From Sphaerisporangium sp. (GTDB taxonomy: Bacteria > Actinomycetota > Actinomycetes > Streptosporangiales > Streptosporangiaceae): a DNA stretch of 64,000 nt. The position numbers and the translations under genes were made by a program. The stretch spans positions 25,221-89,220 of the forward strand of contig JAOPYI010000115.1 in the NCBI GenBank assembly GCA_025964675.1, given 5' to 3'. The notes beneath the pieces are model-generated. The model was not told the DNA's origin. It worked only from the letters and a program-made list of their open reading frames with translations, and made no database searches. Positions 1 through 9,398 of this stretch are shown here, piece by piece (the stretch's first letter is position 1; every line of letters begins with the position of its first letter).

Positions 1-575
1 TGGAGCTCGCGCAGGTCGGCGAGGTCGAGGCCCGAGGCGTAGAGCGTCGTGCCGGTGTCGAGGACCTTGGAGGCCGCCTCCGCCGCCTCGAGCACGACCT
101 TGCGGTCCTTGTTGAACTTCGACTCCTTGGCGAGCCTCGGCAGCGCCTTCTCGATCGTCTGGAGGTCGGCGAGTATCAGCTCCGTGTTGATCGTCTCGAT
201 GTCGCGGCGAGGCGAGATCTCACCGTCGACGTGAGTGACGTCGGGGTCGGTGAAGACACGGATCACCTGGCAGATGGCATCGGTCTCACGGATGTTGGCC
301 AGGAACTGGTTGCCCCGCCCCTGCCCCTCGGACGCGCCCTTGACCAGGCCGGCGATGTCGACGAACTCGACCTTCGCCGGAAGGATCTTGGCGGAGCCGA
401 AGATCTCGGCCAGCTTCCCCAGCCGGGAGTCGGGCACGCCGACGATCCCCACGTTGGGCTCGATGGTGGCGAACGGGTAGTTCGCCGCCAGGGCGTTGCC
501 GCTCTTGGTCAGCGCGTTGAAAAGCGTGGACTTACCGACGTTGGGCAGGCCGACGATGCCGATGCTCAGGCTCAC
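1..575 (-). CDS. ychF: Redox-regulated ATPase YchF (Obg-family), N-terminal part
   Basis: Only the first ~191 codons are in the window; the C-terminal part lies beyond base 1. The N-terminus has the G1/Walker A motif GLPNVGKST directly after SLSIGIV, then the Obg-type stretch [14 protein letters not shown] and the G3 region [21 protein letters not shown]. This identifies YchF/EngD, a cytosolic P-loop NTPase that binds ribosomes and in other bacteria prefers ATP. The GTG start at 575 is not an AUG, and a TAAACT hexamer (584-589) lies 8 nt upstream, so the mRNA is probably leaderless. It is divergent from rmuC. In mycobacteria the same gene (Rv1112) borders the ispH-xseA-xseB block, as here. 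Confidence 0.95.
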   Translation of the reverse strand, partial: MSLSIGIVGLPNVGKSTLFNALTKSGNALAANYPFATIEPNVGIVGVPDSRLGKLAEIFGSAKILPAKVEFVDIAGLVKGASEGQGRGNQFLANIRETDAICQVIRVFTDPDVTHVDGEISPRRDIETINTELILADLQTIEKALPRLAKESKFNKDRKVVLEAAEAASKVLDTGTTLYASGLDLADLREL

Positions 576-658
576 GTTCGCCGAGTTTACGGTGCCCCGG
601 CCGTACGCAGGACACACGCCCGGGCCGCGCGACTGGAATCATGCGGGGGGTGGACGTC

Positions 659-2077
659 ATGGCACTCGCCTTCCAACTCGCCGTGGGGCTGGCCGCCGGG
701 CTGGTCATCGGCTTCGTCCTCGGGCGGGCGCGGGCGACGGCCCGGGCCTCGGAGGCCGAGAGCAGGGCCGCCCTCGCCGAGGCCCGGGCGCAGGCCGCCG
801 AGGACAAGGTGGCCTACGTCGAGGAGCAGATGACCCAGCGCTTCCAGTCACTGTCCACGCGGGCGCTCGACGTCAACAACCTGCGCTTCCTGGAGCTGGC
901 CGAGGGCCGGCTCGCCACGTCCCGTGCCGACGCGGCCGGCGATCTGGAACAGCGCAGGCAGGCCGTGGAGAACCTCGTCGCCCCCCTGCGGGAGACCCTG
1001 GCCAAGGTGCAGGACCAGCTCCGCGACAGCGACACCGGCCATCGCATCGCCCAAGCCGAGCTGGGCAAGCAGATGGAGTTCGTACGGCAGAGCTCCGAGC
1101 AGCTCAAGACGCAGACGTCCGCCCTGGTACGGGCGCTGCGGCGGCCGGAGGCACGTGGCCGCTGGGGAGAGCTTCAGCTGCGCAGGGTCGCCGAGATCGC
1201 CGGCATGGCGAGGTTCTGCGACTTCGACGAGCAGGCCAGCGCCACCACCCCGGACGGGGTCGTACGGCCGGACATGGTGGTCAGGCTGGCGGGCGGCAAG
1301 AACATCATCGTCGACTCCAAGGTCTCGCTCGCGGCCTACCTGGAGGCCGCCGAGGCCGGTGAGAGCGACATGCAGGAGGCGCGGCTCGACGCCCACGCCC
1401 GCCACGTGCGCGAGCACGTCGACAGGCTGGCGTCCAAGGCGTACTGGCAGGCGTTCAGCCCGACGCCCGAGTTCGTGGTGCTGTTCATCCCCGGGGAGGC
1501 GTTCCTCGCCCCCGCGCTGGAACGCGACCCGAGCCTGCTGGAGCACGCCATGAAGAGGCGGGTCCACATCGCCACCCCCACCACGTTGATCACCATGCTC
1601 CGCACGGCCCAGTACGCCTGGCAGCAGGAGGCGCTGAGCGAGAACGCCCGCGCGGTGTTCGACCTCGGCAAGGAGCTGTACGAGCGGCTCGGCGCCATGG
1701 GGCGGAACGTCGACACGCTCGGCAAGGCGCTGAGCCGTGCCGTCGTGGCGTACAACAAGACGGTCGGCTCGCTGGAGAGCCGCGTGCTCGTCAGCGCCCG
1801 CAAACTCAGCGACCTGGGCGTGGTGGACGGCCCCCTCCCCCAGCCCGAGCTCGTCGAAGAACTCCCCCGGCAGCCCTCCCTGCCCGAACTCCTCGACGAC
1901 GCCGACTCCGTAGGACCGATTGACGATGATGAGCCCGGTGAGCACGAGGGGGATGCCGTGGAACCACCGCATGGAGGGCAGCCGGGGGCAGAGACCCCGC
2001 AACCCCCGGGTGAAGAGACGGCAAGCCCGTTCCCGGCCCCTCGTGTGAACGGTAAGTTGGCGCGAGACTCGTCGTAG
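659..2077 (+). CDS. rmuC: DNA recombination protein RmuC
   Basis: 472 residues from ATG 659. The N-terminus is a membrane anchor (about residues 2-24, Ala/Gly/Leu/Val-rich) followed by a long Glu/Ala/Arg coiled coil to about residue 160. The conserved RmuC nuclease-like core then starts with RRPEARGRWGELQLRR and contains VVDSKVSL-type and FIPGEAFL motifs. RmuC limits DNA inversions at inverted repeats and is predicted to be a membrane-anchored nuclease-fold protein. An in-frame ATG at 641 exists, but the G-rich sequence GGGGGTGGA just before 659 fits a ribosome-binding site for the later start. The last ~80 residues are acidic, Pro-rich and probably disordered. Next gene is 50 nt downstream. 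Confidence 0.93.
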   Translation: MALAFQLAVGLAAGLVIGFVLGRARATARASEAESRAALAEARAQAAEDKVAYVEEQMTQRFQSLSTRALDVNNLRFLELAEGRLATSRADAAGDLEQRRQAVENLVAPLRETLAKVQDQLRDSDTGHRIAQAELGKQMEFVRQSSEQLKTQTSALVRALRRPEARGRWGELQLRRVAEIAGMARFCDFDEQASATTPDGVVRPDMVVRLAGGKNIIVDSKVSLAAYLEAAEAGESDMQEARLDAHARHVREHVDRLASKAYWQAFSPTPEFVVLFIPGEAFLAPALERDPSLLEHAMKRRVHIATPTTLITMLRTAQYAWQQEALSENARAVFDLGKELYERLGAMGRNVDTLGKALSRAVVAYNKTVGSLESRVLVSARKLSDLGVVDGPLPQPELVEELPRQPSLPELLDDADSVGPIDDDEPGEHEGDAVEPPHGGQPGAETPQPPGEETASPFPAPRVNGKLARDSS

Positions 2078-2127
2078 GGCCAGCCCGCCGGTCGCGAGGC
2101 CACCGACCAGGCTCGGAGGGGGCGACA

Positions 2128-2652
2128 GTGGTGACGCAGGAGCAAGCGAGACCGGGAGTCAGGCTGACGGCCCGGGGTGCCATCGCGCTCATTTTCGTGA
2201 TCACGCTCGCCTCCGAGCCGACCGGGTCCACGCTGATCGTCGGGCTCGTCTTCTGCCTCGCCTGCGTGGCCGGCGTCCTGCTCGTGCAACCACGCGATCT
2301 ACTGCCCTTGGTGGTGACGCCGCCTCTGATCTTCTTCGCGGCCAGCCTGATCAGCGCCGTGGTCGGCACGTTCGGCGCGCCGTCGATGGTCCAGGCGCTC
2401 GGCCTCGGCCTGTTCACGAGCCTGTCGGCGGCGGCGCCCTGGCTGTTCGGCGGCTCGGCGCTCGTGCTCGGCGCGGCCTGGTGGCGCGGCCTGCCCGCGG
2501 CCGTCAGCGAGCTCCGCGCCGAGCTGCGCGCGAGCCGCCCCGCCGCCGAGGCCAAGCCAAGGCAACCGACCGGCGAGCCGGCCTTCGCTCCGGAGCCGGA
2601 GGGCTATTTCGAGCCCCGCGTGTACGGATCTCCGAGGGAGCAGAAAGACTGA
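2128..2652 (+). CDS. DUF6542 family membrane protein
   Basis: 174 residues, GTG start preceded by GGAGGGGG (about 2116-2123). Four hydrophobic segments (roughly residues 17-33, 36-52, 59-80 and 90-118) precede a charged cytosolic tail from about residue 123. The N-terminal phrase LTARGAIALIFV and the VVTPPLIFF segment are typical of the actinobacterial DUF6542 proteins found beside ispH/ychF (Rv1111c position in M. tuberculosis). The function is not known. It may share a transcript with rmuC, since there is no clear terminator between them. Confidence 0.8.
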   Translation: MVTQEQARPGVRLTARGAIALIFVITLASEPTGSTLIVGLVFCLACVAGVLLVQPRDLLPLVVTPPLIFFAASLISAVVGTFGAPSMVQALGLGLFTSLSAAAPWLFGGSALVLGAAWWRGLPAAVSELRAELRASRPAAEAKPRQPTGEPAFAPEPEGYFEPRVYGSPREQKD

Positions 2653-2681
2653 CGACCTCCCACGACAGACGCTCAGGCGCC

Positions 2682-3317
2682 ATGGCCACGCCTGCCGCGA
2701 AAGAGCCTCATCGTCGCGGCCCGGCCTCGCCGGCTGTGGTGGTCGTCGGCGAGTCAGCTGTGACCGCTTGCGCGGCGGAGCTGGCCGTACGGGTGCGCGC
2801 GGCGCGAGGCCGGTTGATCGCCGTGGATGGGCCGTCCGGGTCTGGCAAGACGACGATGGGGCGCGCGCTCGCGGGCGAGCTGGACGCGGCCCTGATCCAT
2901 ATGGACGATCTGTACCCAGGCTGGGACGGCCTGCGGGGCGGCGTCGAGCGGCTGGTCGAGTGGATCCTGCGCCCGCTCGACGGCGGGGAGACCGCCCGCT
3001 GGCGGCGCTACGACTGGACGCTTGGGGCGTACGCCGAGTGGCACGAGCTGCCGCCGACGGAAACCCTGGTGGTCGAGGGCGTGGGAACCGGTGCGGTGGC
3101 CGCCGGGCCGTACACGTCGTTCCTGGTCTGGGTGGAGGCGTCACTCGCCGTACGCCGGACGAGGGCGCTGGGCCGCGACGGCGAGACCTACCGCCCGCAC
3201 TGGGAGCGGTGGGCACGCCAGGAGGGGGCCTTCTTCGCCGCCGACCGCGTCAGGGACCGCGCCGACATGATCATCGTCACCGAGGACGAGCCAGGGCGTT
3301 CGGCCGCAGGCCCGTGA
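2682..3317 (+). CDS. P-loop nucleoside kinase-like protein (uridine kinase-like)
   Basis: 211 residues. A Walker A motif, VDGPSGSGKTTMG, lies at residues 49-60, and a following DDLYPGWDGL segment resembles the substrate-binding loop of uridine/pantothenate-type kinases. VVEGVG fits the Walker B strand, and an Arg-rich lid (RRTRALGRDGETYRPHW) follows. It is probably a cytosolic small-molecule kinase of the uridine kinase-like group found in many actinobacteria, but I cannot assign the substrate. The ATG at 2682 is 29 nt after the DUF6542 stop and has only a weak ribosome-binding site; the frame is open further upstream, inside the previous gene. It converges on ispH with a 57-nt gap. Confidence 0.8.
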   Translation: MATPAAKEPHRRGPASPAVVVVGESAVTACAAELAVRVRAARGRLIAVDGPSGSGKTTMGRALAGELDAALIHMDDLYPGWDGLRGGVERLVEWILRPLDGGETARWRRYDWTLGAYAEWHELPPTETLVVEGVGTGAVAAGPYTSFLVWVEASLAVRRTRALGRDGETYRPHWERWARQEGAFFAADRVRDRADMIIVTEDEPGRSAAGP

Positions 3318-3374
3318 CCGGCCTGCCGCTGATGAGGTTCGACGTGCGCGGACAGGGGTCGGCTTGGGGGATGG

Positions 3375-4346
3375 TCAGCGGGCGCCGGCGCGTAGGTCGC
3401 GGCGGAGTTCGTGGGGCAGGGCGAAGCGCACGCTCTCGGCTACCGACTCGACCTCCTGGACATCGGCGAAGCCGTGGCCGGCGAGGCGGGCCAGGACTCC
3501 CTCGACGAGCTCCTCGGGGACCGACGCGCCACTGGTCAGGCCGACCGTGGTGACGCCCTCGAGCCACTCGTCCTGGATGAACGAGGCGTTGTCCACCAGG
3601 TAGGAGGCGTCGGCCCCGGCGTCCTTCGCGACCTCGACGAGCCGCTTGGAGTTGGAGGAGTTGGTGGAGCCGACGACGATGACGAGCTGCGACTCGCGGG
3701 CGATGTCCTTGACGGAGACCTGGCGGTTCTGCGTGGCGTAGCAGATGTCGTCGCTCGGGGGGTCGATGAGGTTGGGGAAACGCTCCCTGAGCCGGGTGAC
3801 GGTCTCGTTGGTCTCGTCGACCGACAGCGTGGTCTGGGAGAGCCAGACGAGCCGCTCGGGGTCGCGCACCTCGACGCGATCGACCCCGTCGGAGCCGTCG
3901 ACGAGCTGGATGTGCTGGGGAGCCTCCCCCGCGGTGCCCTCGACCTCCTCGTGGCCCTCGTGGCCGATGAGCAGGATGTCGTAGTCGTTGGACGCGAAGC
4001 GCTTGGCCTCGTTGTGCACCTTGGTGACCAGCGGGCAGGTGGCGTCGATCGTCTTCAGGGACCGCTGGGCGGCCTCCTCGTGGACGGCCGGGGCCACGCC
4101 ATGGGCGGAGAAGACCACGATCGCGCCCTCGGGCACCTCGCCGGTCTCCTCGACGAAGATCGCGCCACGCTCCTCGAGGGTCTTGACCACGTGGGTGTTG
4201 TGGACGATCTGCTTGCGGACGTAGATCGGCGCGCCGTAGAGCTCCAGAGCCTTCTCGACCGCCTGGACGGCACGGTCGACCCCCGCGCAGTAACCACGCG
4301 GCTTGGCTACCAGGACACGACGGGTCGCAGAGGTCTCCGGCATCAT
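3375..4346 (-). CDS. ispH: 4-hydroxy-3-methylbut-2-enyl diphosphate reductase
   Basis: 323 residues. Last enzyme of the MEP isoprenoid pathway, reducing HMBPP to IPP and DMAPP with a [4Fe-4S] cluster. The three cluster cysteines are visible: C20 (RGYCAGV), C104 (DATCPLV) and C202 ([10 protein letters not shown]). The AHGVAP and [11 protein letters not shown] motifs and the [11 protein letters not shown] motif are also present. The ATG at 4346 is 7 nt after a TAGCAT hexamer (4354-4359 on the plus strand), so translation is probably leaderless; a second ATG follows immediately. It is divergent from the lipid-droplet-like gene. Confidence 0.98.
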   Translation of the reverse strand: MMPETSATRRVLVAKPRGYCAGVDRAVQAVEKALELYGAPIYVRKQIVHNTHVVKTLEERGAIFVEETGEVPEGAIVVFSAHGVAPAVHEEAAQRSLKTIDATCPLVTKVHNEAKRFASNDYDILLIGHEGHEEVEGTAGEAPQHIQLVDGSDGVDRVEVRDPERLVWLSQTTLSVDETNETVTRLRERFPNLIDPPSDDICYATQNRQVSVKDIARESQLVIVVGSTNSSNSKRLVEVAKDAGADASYLVDNASFIQDEWLEGVTTVGLTSGASVPEELVEGVLARLAGHGFADVQEVESVAESVRFALPHELRRDLRAGAR

Positions 4347-4353
4347 GGCCTCA

Positions 4354-4359
4354 ATGCTA
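4354..4359 (-). promoter_or_regulatory. -10 element of leaderless ispH promoter
   Basis: TAGCAT on the minus strand, 7 nt before ATG 4346. This spacing is the usual one for leaderless actinobacterial transcripts. No convincing -35 hexamer is seen. Confidence 0.55.
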
Positions 4360-4484
4360 CGTGCTCGTCGATTCCTTGCCAGCCATCCGCTTGGCTTCCG
4401 CCGTCACGCACCGTTTATCTGCTTTCCTATGCTTGAGGGAGTGTGTGATGGCCCCGCCCGTCCGCACCTTGACCCCATGCGGCA

Positions 4485-4500
4485 CAGTCTGGTCAGACTG
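4485..4500. promoter_or_regulatory. Perfect 16-bp palindrome in the ispH/4534 divergent region
   Basis: CAGTCTG-GT-CAGACTG is perfectly symmetrical. It lies 34-49 nt before the gene at 4534 and downstream of a possible -35 (TTGACC, 4469-4474). This is a likely operator position, but no regulator can be named. Confidence 0.45.
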
Positions 4501-4533
4501 GTCGTCCAATACCAGACTCTCTAGGGAGCCGGC

Positions 4534-5412
4534 ATGTCACTGACCGACATCGTCCGCACCATAGCCAAGAACGTCCGGCACACCTTCTCCGCACCCAGCG
4601 AGCTGAAGGAGAAGGCCAAGGACCTGCCGCTCAACGTGCTGCAGACGGCGCTCACCGGGGTCGGCCAGGCTCTGATGCTTAGCGACCGCCTCCGTACCGG
4701 CGTCAAGCAGCTGCTGAGCGGCGACGACCGCGCGGCCTCCGAGGCACGGCCGGCCGCTCAGCCTTCGACGCCGCCGGTGGTCGAGGAGCGCGACGAGAAG
4801 CCCGCCAGGCGTGAGCCGGTCATCTTCGCGCCCCGTCCGAGCTCCGGCACGCCGGGAGAGAGCCTCAACGGCGCCACGCCGAAGGCCGAGCCCGCCGCCG
4901 AGCCCAAGCCCGCTCCTCCCACGCCCGAGGCCATGGCGGAGCCGGCTACGGCGACCGCGAAGGCGGAGACCGCGGCCCCCAAGGCCGGGACTCAGGCTCC
5001 GAAACCCGAGACTCCGGCTCCCAAGGCCGAGACTCCGGCTCCCAAGGCCGAGACCGTCACGGCGAAGGCCACGGCCGAGACGGCGGCGACGAAGCCGCGG
5101 GCGCGCAAGCCCAGGGCCGAATCCGGCAAGCTCGCCGAGGCCGTACAGAACGCACCCGAGGCTCCGGCCTCCGCCGAGGCGGGCACGGCGGCGCCCAGCA
5201 CCGCTTCGTCGCCGGTCGGCACGACCTCGACCCTCGCCGAGCCCCTGCCCGGCTACTCCGACCTCACCATGGCCTCCCTGCGAGCCCGGCTGCGCGGCAA
5301 GTCCGCCGACCAGCTTCGCTCCCTCATCGAGTACGAGCAGAAGACCACGGCCAGGGACGACATCGTCCAGATGTACGCCAAGCGCCTCGCCAAGCTGGAA
5401 AGCGGGGAATAG
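4534..5412 (+). CDS. Lipid droplet-associated protein-like, Ala/Pro/Lys-rich
   Basis: 292 residues, ATG 4534 with AGGGAG upstream. Residues 1-70 form an amphipathic helical domain (SLTDIVRTIAKNVRHTFSAP...) like the actinobacterial proteins annotated as lipid droplet-associated (Rv1109c position). Residues 70-235 are a low-complexity Ala/Pro/Lys/Glu linker with a 7-residue ETPAPKA repeat, encoded by two 21-nt tandem units at 5008-5028 and 5029-5049. The last ~50 residues (LPGYSDLTMASLRARLRGKS...) form a small conserved helical domain. The neighbouring ispH, xseA and xseB are the same as in mycobacteria. The molecular role is unknown; lipid-surface or membrane association is an inference from the family name. 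Confidence 0.75.
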   Translation: MSLTDIVRTIAKNVRHTFSAPSELKEKAKDLPLNVLQTALTGVGQALMLSDRLRTGVKQLLSGDDRAASEARPAAQPSTPPVVEERDEKPARREPVIFAPRPSSGTPGESLNGATPKAEPAAEPKPAPPTPEAMAEPATATAKAETAAPKAGTQAPKPETPAPKAETPAPKAETVTAKATAETAATKPRARKPRAESGKLAEAVQNAPEAPASAEAGTAAPSTASSPVGTTSTLAEPLPGYSDLTMASLRARLRGKSADQLRSLIEYEQKTTARDDIVQMYAKRLAKLESGE

Positions 5413-5438
5413 TCGCGGATGGTTTGTAGGCTGCCCGC

Positions 5439-6647
5439 ATGACGGCGAAGACCTCACCGGAGCAGCCACTGCCCATCCGCTCGGTGTTGCAGATGGTGGC
5501 GCAGTGGATCGGCAAGCTCGGCACGGTCTGGGCCGAGGGCCAGATCACCGACCTGTCCTCTCGAGGCGGCACGGTGTTCCTGACCCTGCGCGATCCTGTC
5601 GCCAACGTGTCCGCCCGCGTCACCTGCCCCCGCAACGTGTACGAGGCCACCGTCCCCCGGCCCGTGGACGGCGCGCGCGTGGTCGTGCTGGTCAAGCCCG
5701 ACTTCTGGGTCAACAAGGGCTCGTTCGCGTTCACCGCCCTGGAGATCCGGCCGGTGGGCATCGGCGAGCTGCTGGCCAGGCTGGAGCGGCTCCGCCAGAT
5801 CATCGTCGCCGAGGGCCTCGCCAACGCCGACCGAAAGCGCCGGCTGCCCTTCCTGCCGGGCACGATCGGCCTGATCTGCGGGCGTGACTCCGCGGCCGAG
5901 CGCGACGTGCTCGAGAACGCCCGCCGCCGCTGGCCCGCCGTGCGCTTCAAGGTCGAGGCGGTGGCCGTGCAGGGGCCGTACGCCGTCGGCGAGGTCAGCG
6001 AGGCACTCCGCAAGCTCGACGCCGACCGCGAGATCGACGTGATCGTCATCGCCCGGGGCGGCGGCTCGCTGGAAGATCTGCTGCCGTTCTCCGACGAGTC
6101 GCTCGTGCGCGCCGTCTCGGCCTGCCGTACTCCGGTGGTCAGCGCCATCGGCCACGAGCAGGACAACCCCCTGCTCGACCTGGTCGCCGACGTCCGCGCC
6201 TCCACGCCGACCGACGCGGCCAAGAAGGTCGTACCCGACGTGGGCGAGCAGCTCGCCCTGGTCCGGCAGCTGCGCGACCGGGGGCGGCGCGTGGTGGTCG
6301 GCTGGCTGGACCGCGAGGCGTCCTGGCTGACGGCGGTACGCTCCCGGCCTTCGCTCTCCGACCCCGTGCGTGAGATCGAGCGGCGGGCCGAGCAGGTCGA
6401 CGGGCTACGCGACCGGGCACGCCGCTGCCTCACCTCGTCGCTGGACCGCGCGGAGGACTCCCTTGGGCACCTGCGCGCCCGCCTGATCGCGCTCTCGCCC
6501 GCCGCCACTCTCGAACGCGGCTACGCCATCGTGCAGCTCCCCTCGGGCGAGGTCGTACGTCTAGCGGCCGGCGTGGGCGCGGGTGAGGAGCTGAGCGTGC
6601 GGTTCTCCGACGACCGGATCGACGTCACGGTGTCGAAGCCCGCCTGA
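5439..6647 (+). CDS. xseA: Exodeoxyribonuclease VII large subunit
   Basis: 402 residues. Catalytic subunit of exonuclease VII, which degrades single-stranded DNA from both ends. An N-terminal OB-fold (about residues 12-110, with [23 protein letters not shown]) is followed by the nuclease core with [24 protein letters not shown], the [21 protein letters not shown] motif and a [13 protein letters not shown] motif. A helical C-terminus and the closing ERGYAIV segment complete the family layout. A TAGGCT hexamer (5427-5432) sits 6 nt before ATG 5439, indicating a leaderless start. Its partner xseB follows 61 nt downstream. Confidence 0.97.
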   Translation: MTAKTSPEQPLPIRSVLQMVAQWIGKLGTVWAEGQITDLSSRGGTVFLTLRDPVANVSARVTCPRNVYEATVPRPVDGARVVVLVKPDFWVNKGSFAFTALEIRPVGIGELLARLERLRQIIVAEGLANADRKRRLPFLPGTIGLICGRDSAAERDVLENARRRWPAVRFKVEAVAVQGPYAVGEVSEALRKLDADREIDVIVIARGGGSLEDLLPFSDESLVRAVSACRTPVVSAIGHEQDNPLLDLVADVRASTPTDAAKKVVPDVGEQLALVRQLRDRGRRVVVGWLDREASWLTAVRSRPSLSDPVREIERRAEQVDGLRDRARRCLTSSLDRAEDSLGHLRARLIALSPAATLERGYAIVQLPSGEVVRLAAGVGAGEELSVRFSDDRIDVTVSKPA

Positions 6648-7514
6648 GGCGAGCCGCTCACCCGCCGCCTGAGGCTGGAACGCCGTCACTGCCCGTAGGG
6701 TGGTTTCCGTGGCTGAGGAGAAAGTCGAGACCCCGTCGTACGAGCAGGCCCGCGAGGAGCTGACCGAGGTGGTGCGGCGGCTGGAGACGGGCGGCCTCAC
6801 CCTGGAGCAGTCCATCGAGCTCTGGGAGCGCGGCGAGAAGCTCGCCGCCATCTGCGAGGAGTGGCTCCAGGGGGCCCGGGTGAGGCTCGCCGCCGCGATG
6901 GCCCGGCGCGAGGAGCCCGGCGCCGAGCCGGAGAACGCCCCCTTCTGACCGCCTCTAGCTTGTATCACCGATGCGCTCGGCACCGGGATCGAGGTCGGCT
7001 TGGGCTGGGCCTTCAGCGAGCCGGCGAGCTGAGCCAGCTCGTCCCAGTCGGCCAGGCCGGTGACGACGACCGTCACGCCGGGCTTGATCAGCACGAGGCT
7101 GCGCTGGTTCTTGTCGGGACGGAAGCGCTCCTGCCAGGTCTCGCCGTTGATCTGCCTGGTTGCCGTCACCTTGTCGCTGTTGGCGAGGCGGTTGGCGAAC
7201 TCCTGGCCGGGCTCGTCACTCTGTGCCAGCAGGGCGTGGGAGCGCCTGGCCGTCGCGAACCCCAGCCGCCAGGTGACGTACTTCTTCTGGTCGACCTCGG
7301 AGCTGTTCGGCACCCAGTTGACGGGGACGGGATCTGGCACCCGCACCTCGTACGGCGCGACGCGGCGCAGGCTCGCCACGGTCATCGTGTAGTCGACCCT
7401 GGGGATGTGCTCCGTACGGCTCTGCGGCGCGATCAGCAGGAAGATCCCGACGATCGCCAGGCAGAACAGCACGGCGAAGACGTATCCGTAGAACCCCTGG
7501 GTGAATCGCTGCAC
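6561..7514 (-). CDS. DUF4245 domain-containing membrane protein, read-through C-terminus
   Basis: The frame gives 317 residues, but only the first ~180 look like a protein. There is one N-terminal membrane helix (about residues 9-28, [22 protein letters not shown]), then an extracytoplasmic DUF4245 domain with [17 protein letters not shown] and a [10 protein letters not shown] segment. From about residue 185 onward (past 6970) the frame runs antisense through all of xseB and the last ~90 bases of xseA and becomes Ser/Arg/Thr-rich, typical of non-coding readings. A TAG two bases out of frame at about 6957 suggests the true end is there and a small indel removed it. GTG 7514 has TACTCT 8 nt upstream (7523-7528), a leaderless arrangement. 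The function of DUF4245 is unknown. Confidence 0.75.
   Translation of the reverse strand: MQRFTQGFYGYVFAVLFCLAIVGIFLLIAPQSRTEHIPRVDYTMTVASLRRVAPYEVRVPDPVPVNWVPNSSEVDQKKYVTWRLGFATARRSHALLAQSDEPGQEFANRLANSDKVTATRQINGETWQERFRPDKNQRSLVLIKPGVTVVVTGLADWDELAQLAGSLKAQPKPTSIPVPSASVIQARGGQKGAFSGSAPGSSRRAIAAASLTRAPWSHSSQMAASFSPRSQSSMDCSRVRPPVSSRRTTSVSSSRACSYDGVSTFSSATETTLRAVTAFQPQAAGERLASGGLRHRDVDPVVGEPHAQLLTRAHAGR
6709..6948 (+). CDS. xseB: Exodeoxyribonuclease VII small subunit
   Basis: 79 residues. It forms the helical stalk that binds XseA. Typical features are the short length and the motif [37 protein letters not shown]. The start is taken as GTG 6709 because TAGGGT (6696-6701) lies 7 nt upstream, fitting a leaderless mRNA; an in-frame GTG at 6700 would add three residues and overlap that hexamer. 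The whole gene is covered on the opposite strand by the over-long reading frame of the DUF4245 gene. Confidence 0.93.
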   Translation: MAEEKVETPSYEQAREELTEVVRRLETGGLTLEQSIELWERGEKLAAICEEWLQGARVRLAAAMARREEPGAEPENAPF

Positions 7515-7586
7515 AACCAGGGAGAGTACCGGCCGGTGAGGGCGGCACGGGACGCGGCGCCACCGGTGCCGCGCCCGTGCGCCGCG

Positions 7587-8183
7587 CTAGGGGTGCCTGA
7601 TCTGCCCGATGATCGTCAGGACGTCCTCGGCGAGCCTCCTGGCGGCGGCCACGTCCTCCGACAGCGCCACCTCGGACACGGCGGCGGCCAGCGCGCCGGT
7701 CACGACCAACACCAGGGCTCCTCTGTCGTCCTCGAAGAGGGCGGCGTTGCGCCTGGCCCACTGGCGCATGCGGTCGCGCATGATGACCTCGAAGCCGGGA
7801 GGCCCGTCACCGCGCAGGAAGAGCGCGGCCAGCTCGCGGTCGTCGAAGCAGCCTTCGAGATAGGCGCGGGCGCCGGTGATGAACAGCCGCATCGGGTCGG
7901 ACTCGCCCTCGGCGCGCCCCGCCTGGACGGCCTGTTTCGTACGCGCTGTCTGGCGGGACTGGAACTCGTCGAAGAGCGTGAGGTACAGATCGGCCTTGCC
8001 GGAGAAGTGGTGGTAGAGGCTGCCGACGCTGGCGCCCGCGCGGGAGACGACGTCGGTGACCCCGGCCTCGGCGAAGCCGCGTGTGACGAAGATCTCCCTG
8101 GCGGCTTGCAGAAGGGCACCGCGCGTGGCGGCGCCACGCTCCGAGGTGCGCACAGTCACCGGTCGTTCCGTGTCACTGCTCAT
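7587..8183 (-). CDS. TetR/AcrR family transcriptional regulator
   Basis: 198 residues. The N-terminal helix-turn-helix spans about residues 20-65 (TRGALLQAAREIFVTRGFAEAGVTDV...GASVGSLYHHFSGKADLY). A helical ligand-binding C-terminus follows. ATG 8183 is chosen because TACTGT (8191-8196 on the plus strand) lies 7 nt upstream, again a leaderless pattern; the frame is open upstream to 8225. It is divergent from glpX, with 143 nt between the starts, so it could control glpX or only itself. The ligand is unknown. Confidence 0.88.
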   Translation of the reverse strand: MSSDTERPVTVRTSERGAATRGALLQAAREIFVTRGFAEAGVTDVVSRAGASVGSLYHHFSGKADLYLTLFDEFQSRQTARTKQAVQAGRAEGESDPMRLFITGARAYLEGCFDDRELAALFLRGDGPPGFEVIMRDRMRQWARRNAALFEDDRGALVLVVTGALAAAVSEVALSEDVAAARRLAEDVLTIIGQIRHP

Positions 8184-8326
8184 GCAGGTGACAGTATCCC
8201 TCCGCCGACCGCGGAAGGGAGACAACTACGATCGTTGGAGTCGGCTGGATCAGAAAGCGGGGACCTGGTGGGCGCAGTACAGGGCCTCCCGATCGCCGTT
8301 CGCACAACTTAGAGGGGCTTGTCACC

Positions 8327-9361
8327 ATGTCGGAACAGACGTCCGTACCCCCAGCGCTGGCCACCGCGGAGCGCGCGCCCGATCGCAACCTCGCCCTCGA
8401 GCTCGTCCGTGTCACCGAGGCGGCGGCGATGGCCGCGGCACGCTGGGTGGGCCGGGGCGACAAGAACGGCGCCGACGGCTCGGCGGTCAACGCCATGCGC
8501 CAGTTGATCAACACGGTGTCCATGGACGGCTGCGTGGTGATCGGCGAGGGTGAGAAGGACAACGCGCCGATGCTGTACAACGGTGAGCGCGTGGGTGACG
8601 GCAGCGGCGCCGAGTGCGACGTGGCCGTCGACCCGATCGACGGCACGCGGCTGACCGCTCTCGGCATGCCCGACGCCATCTCGGTGATCGCCGTGAGCCC
8701 GCGCGGCTCGATGTACGACCCGTCCGCGGTGTTCTACATGGACAAGCTCGTGACCGGCCCCGAGGCTGCGGACGCGGTGGACATCACCGCGCCCGTGGCC
8801 GCCAACATCGCGGCCGTGGCCGAGGCCAAGGGGGTGTCGCCGTCCGACGTCATGGTCGTCGTGCTCGACCGGCCCCGCCACGAGGGGCTCGTCAAGGAGA
8901 TCCGCGAGACAGGGGCGCGCATCAAGTTCATCACCGACGGCGACGTGGCCGGTGCGATCATGGCCGCTCGCCGGGACACCGGCATCGATCTGATGCTCGG
9001 CGTCGGCGGCACGCCCGAGGGAATCATCGCGGCGTGCGCCCTGAAGTGCCTGGGCGGCGTGATCCAGGGCAAGCTGTGGCCCCGCGACGACGACGAGCGC
9101 CGCCGGGCCCTCGACGCCGGGCATGACCTCGACCGCGTGCTCACCACCGACGACCTGGTGACCTCCGACGACGTCTTCTTCGCCGCCTCCGGCATCACCG
9201 ACGGCGAGCTGATGGGCGGGGTCCGCTATCGCGGCGGGGTCGCGGTGACCCACTCCCTGGTCATGCGCGGCCGGTCCGGCACGGTACGCAAGGTCGAGAG
9301 CGAGCACCAGCTCTGGAAGCTCCGCGCCTACAGCGCGATCAACTTCGACAGCGCCAGCTGA
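8327..9361 (+). CDS. glpX: Fructose-1,6-bisphosphatase, class II
   Basis: 344 residues. Gluconeogenic hydrolysis of fructose 1,6-bisphosphate. The Li-sensitive phosphatase-fold metal motifs GEGEKD (73-78) and DPIDGT (102-107) are present, as are [21 protein letters not shown] and the C-terminal [19 protein letters not shown]. The start ATG 8327 has GAGGGG upstream. Class II FBPases are the main FBPase of actinobacteria (Rv1099c in M. tuberculosis). Together with pckG further along it gives this window two committed gluconeogenic steps. Confidence 0.97.
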   Translation: MSEQTSVPPALATAERAPDRNLALELVRVTEAAAMAAARWVGRGDKNGADGSAVNAMRQLINTVSMDGCVVIGEGEKDNAPMLYNGERVGDGSGAECDVAVDPIDGTRLTALGMPDAISVIAVSPRGSMYDPSAVFYMDKLVTGPEAADAVDITAPVAANIAAVAEAKGVSPSDVMVVVLDRPRHEGLVKEIRETGARIKFITDGDVAGAIMAARRDTGIDLMLGVGGTPEGIIAACALKCLGGVIQGKLWPRDDDERRRALDAGHDLDRVLTTDDLVTSDDVFFAASGITDGELMGGVRYRGGVAVTHSLVMRGRSGTVRKVESEHQLWKLRAYSAINFDSAS

Positions 9362-9363
9362 CC

Positions 9364-9398
9364 GCGCAGGCGCTGCAAAGCGCGATCAGGGCCTGCGC
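9364..9398. terminator. Possible hairpin between glpX and DUF1707 gene
   Basis: GCGCAGGC (9364-9371) pairs perfectly with GCCTGCGC (9391-9398) across a 19-nt loop, between the convergent stops. The right arm lies inside the DUF1707 coding end. No T-tract follows. Weak candidate for a bidirectional terminator. Confidence 0.35.

Noticed and set aside
848..2002. Minus-strand frame of 384 codons opposite rmuC
   Set aside because: Antisense shadow of rmuC; RmuC on the plus strand has clear domain motifs and the codon-position pattern fits only the plus strand.
3411..4436. Plus-strand 341-codon frame opposite ispH
   Set aside because: Antisense shadow; IspH cluster cysteines are on the minus strand.
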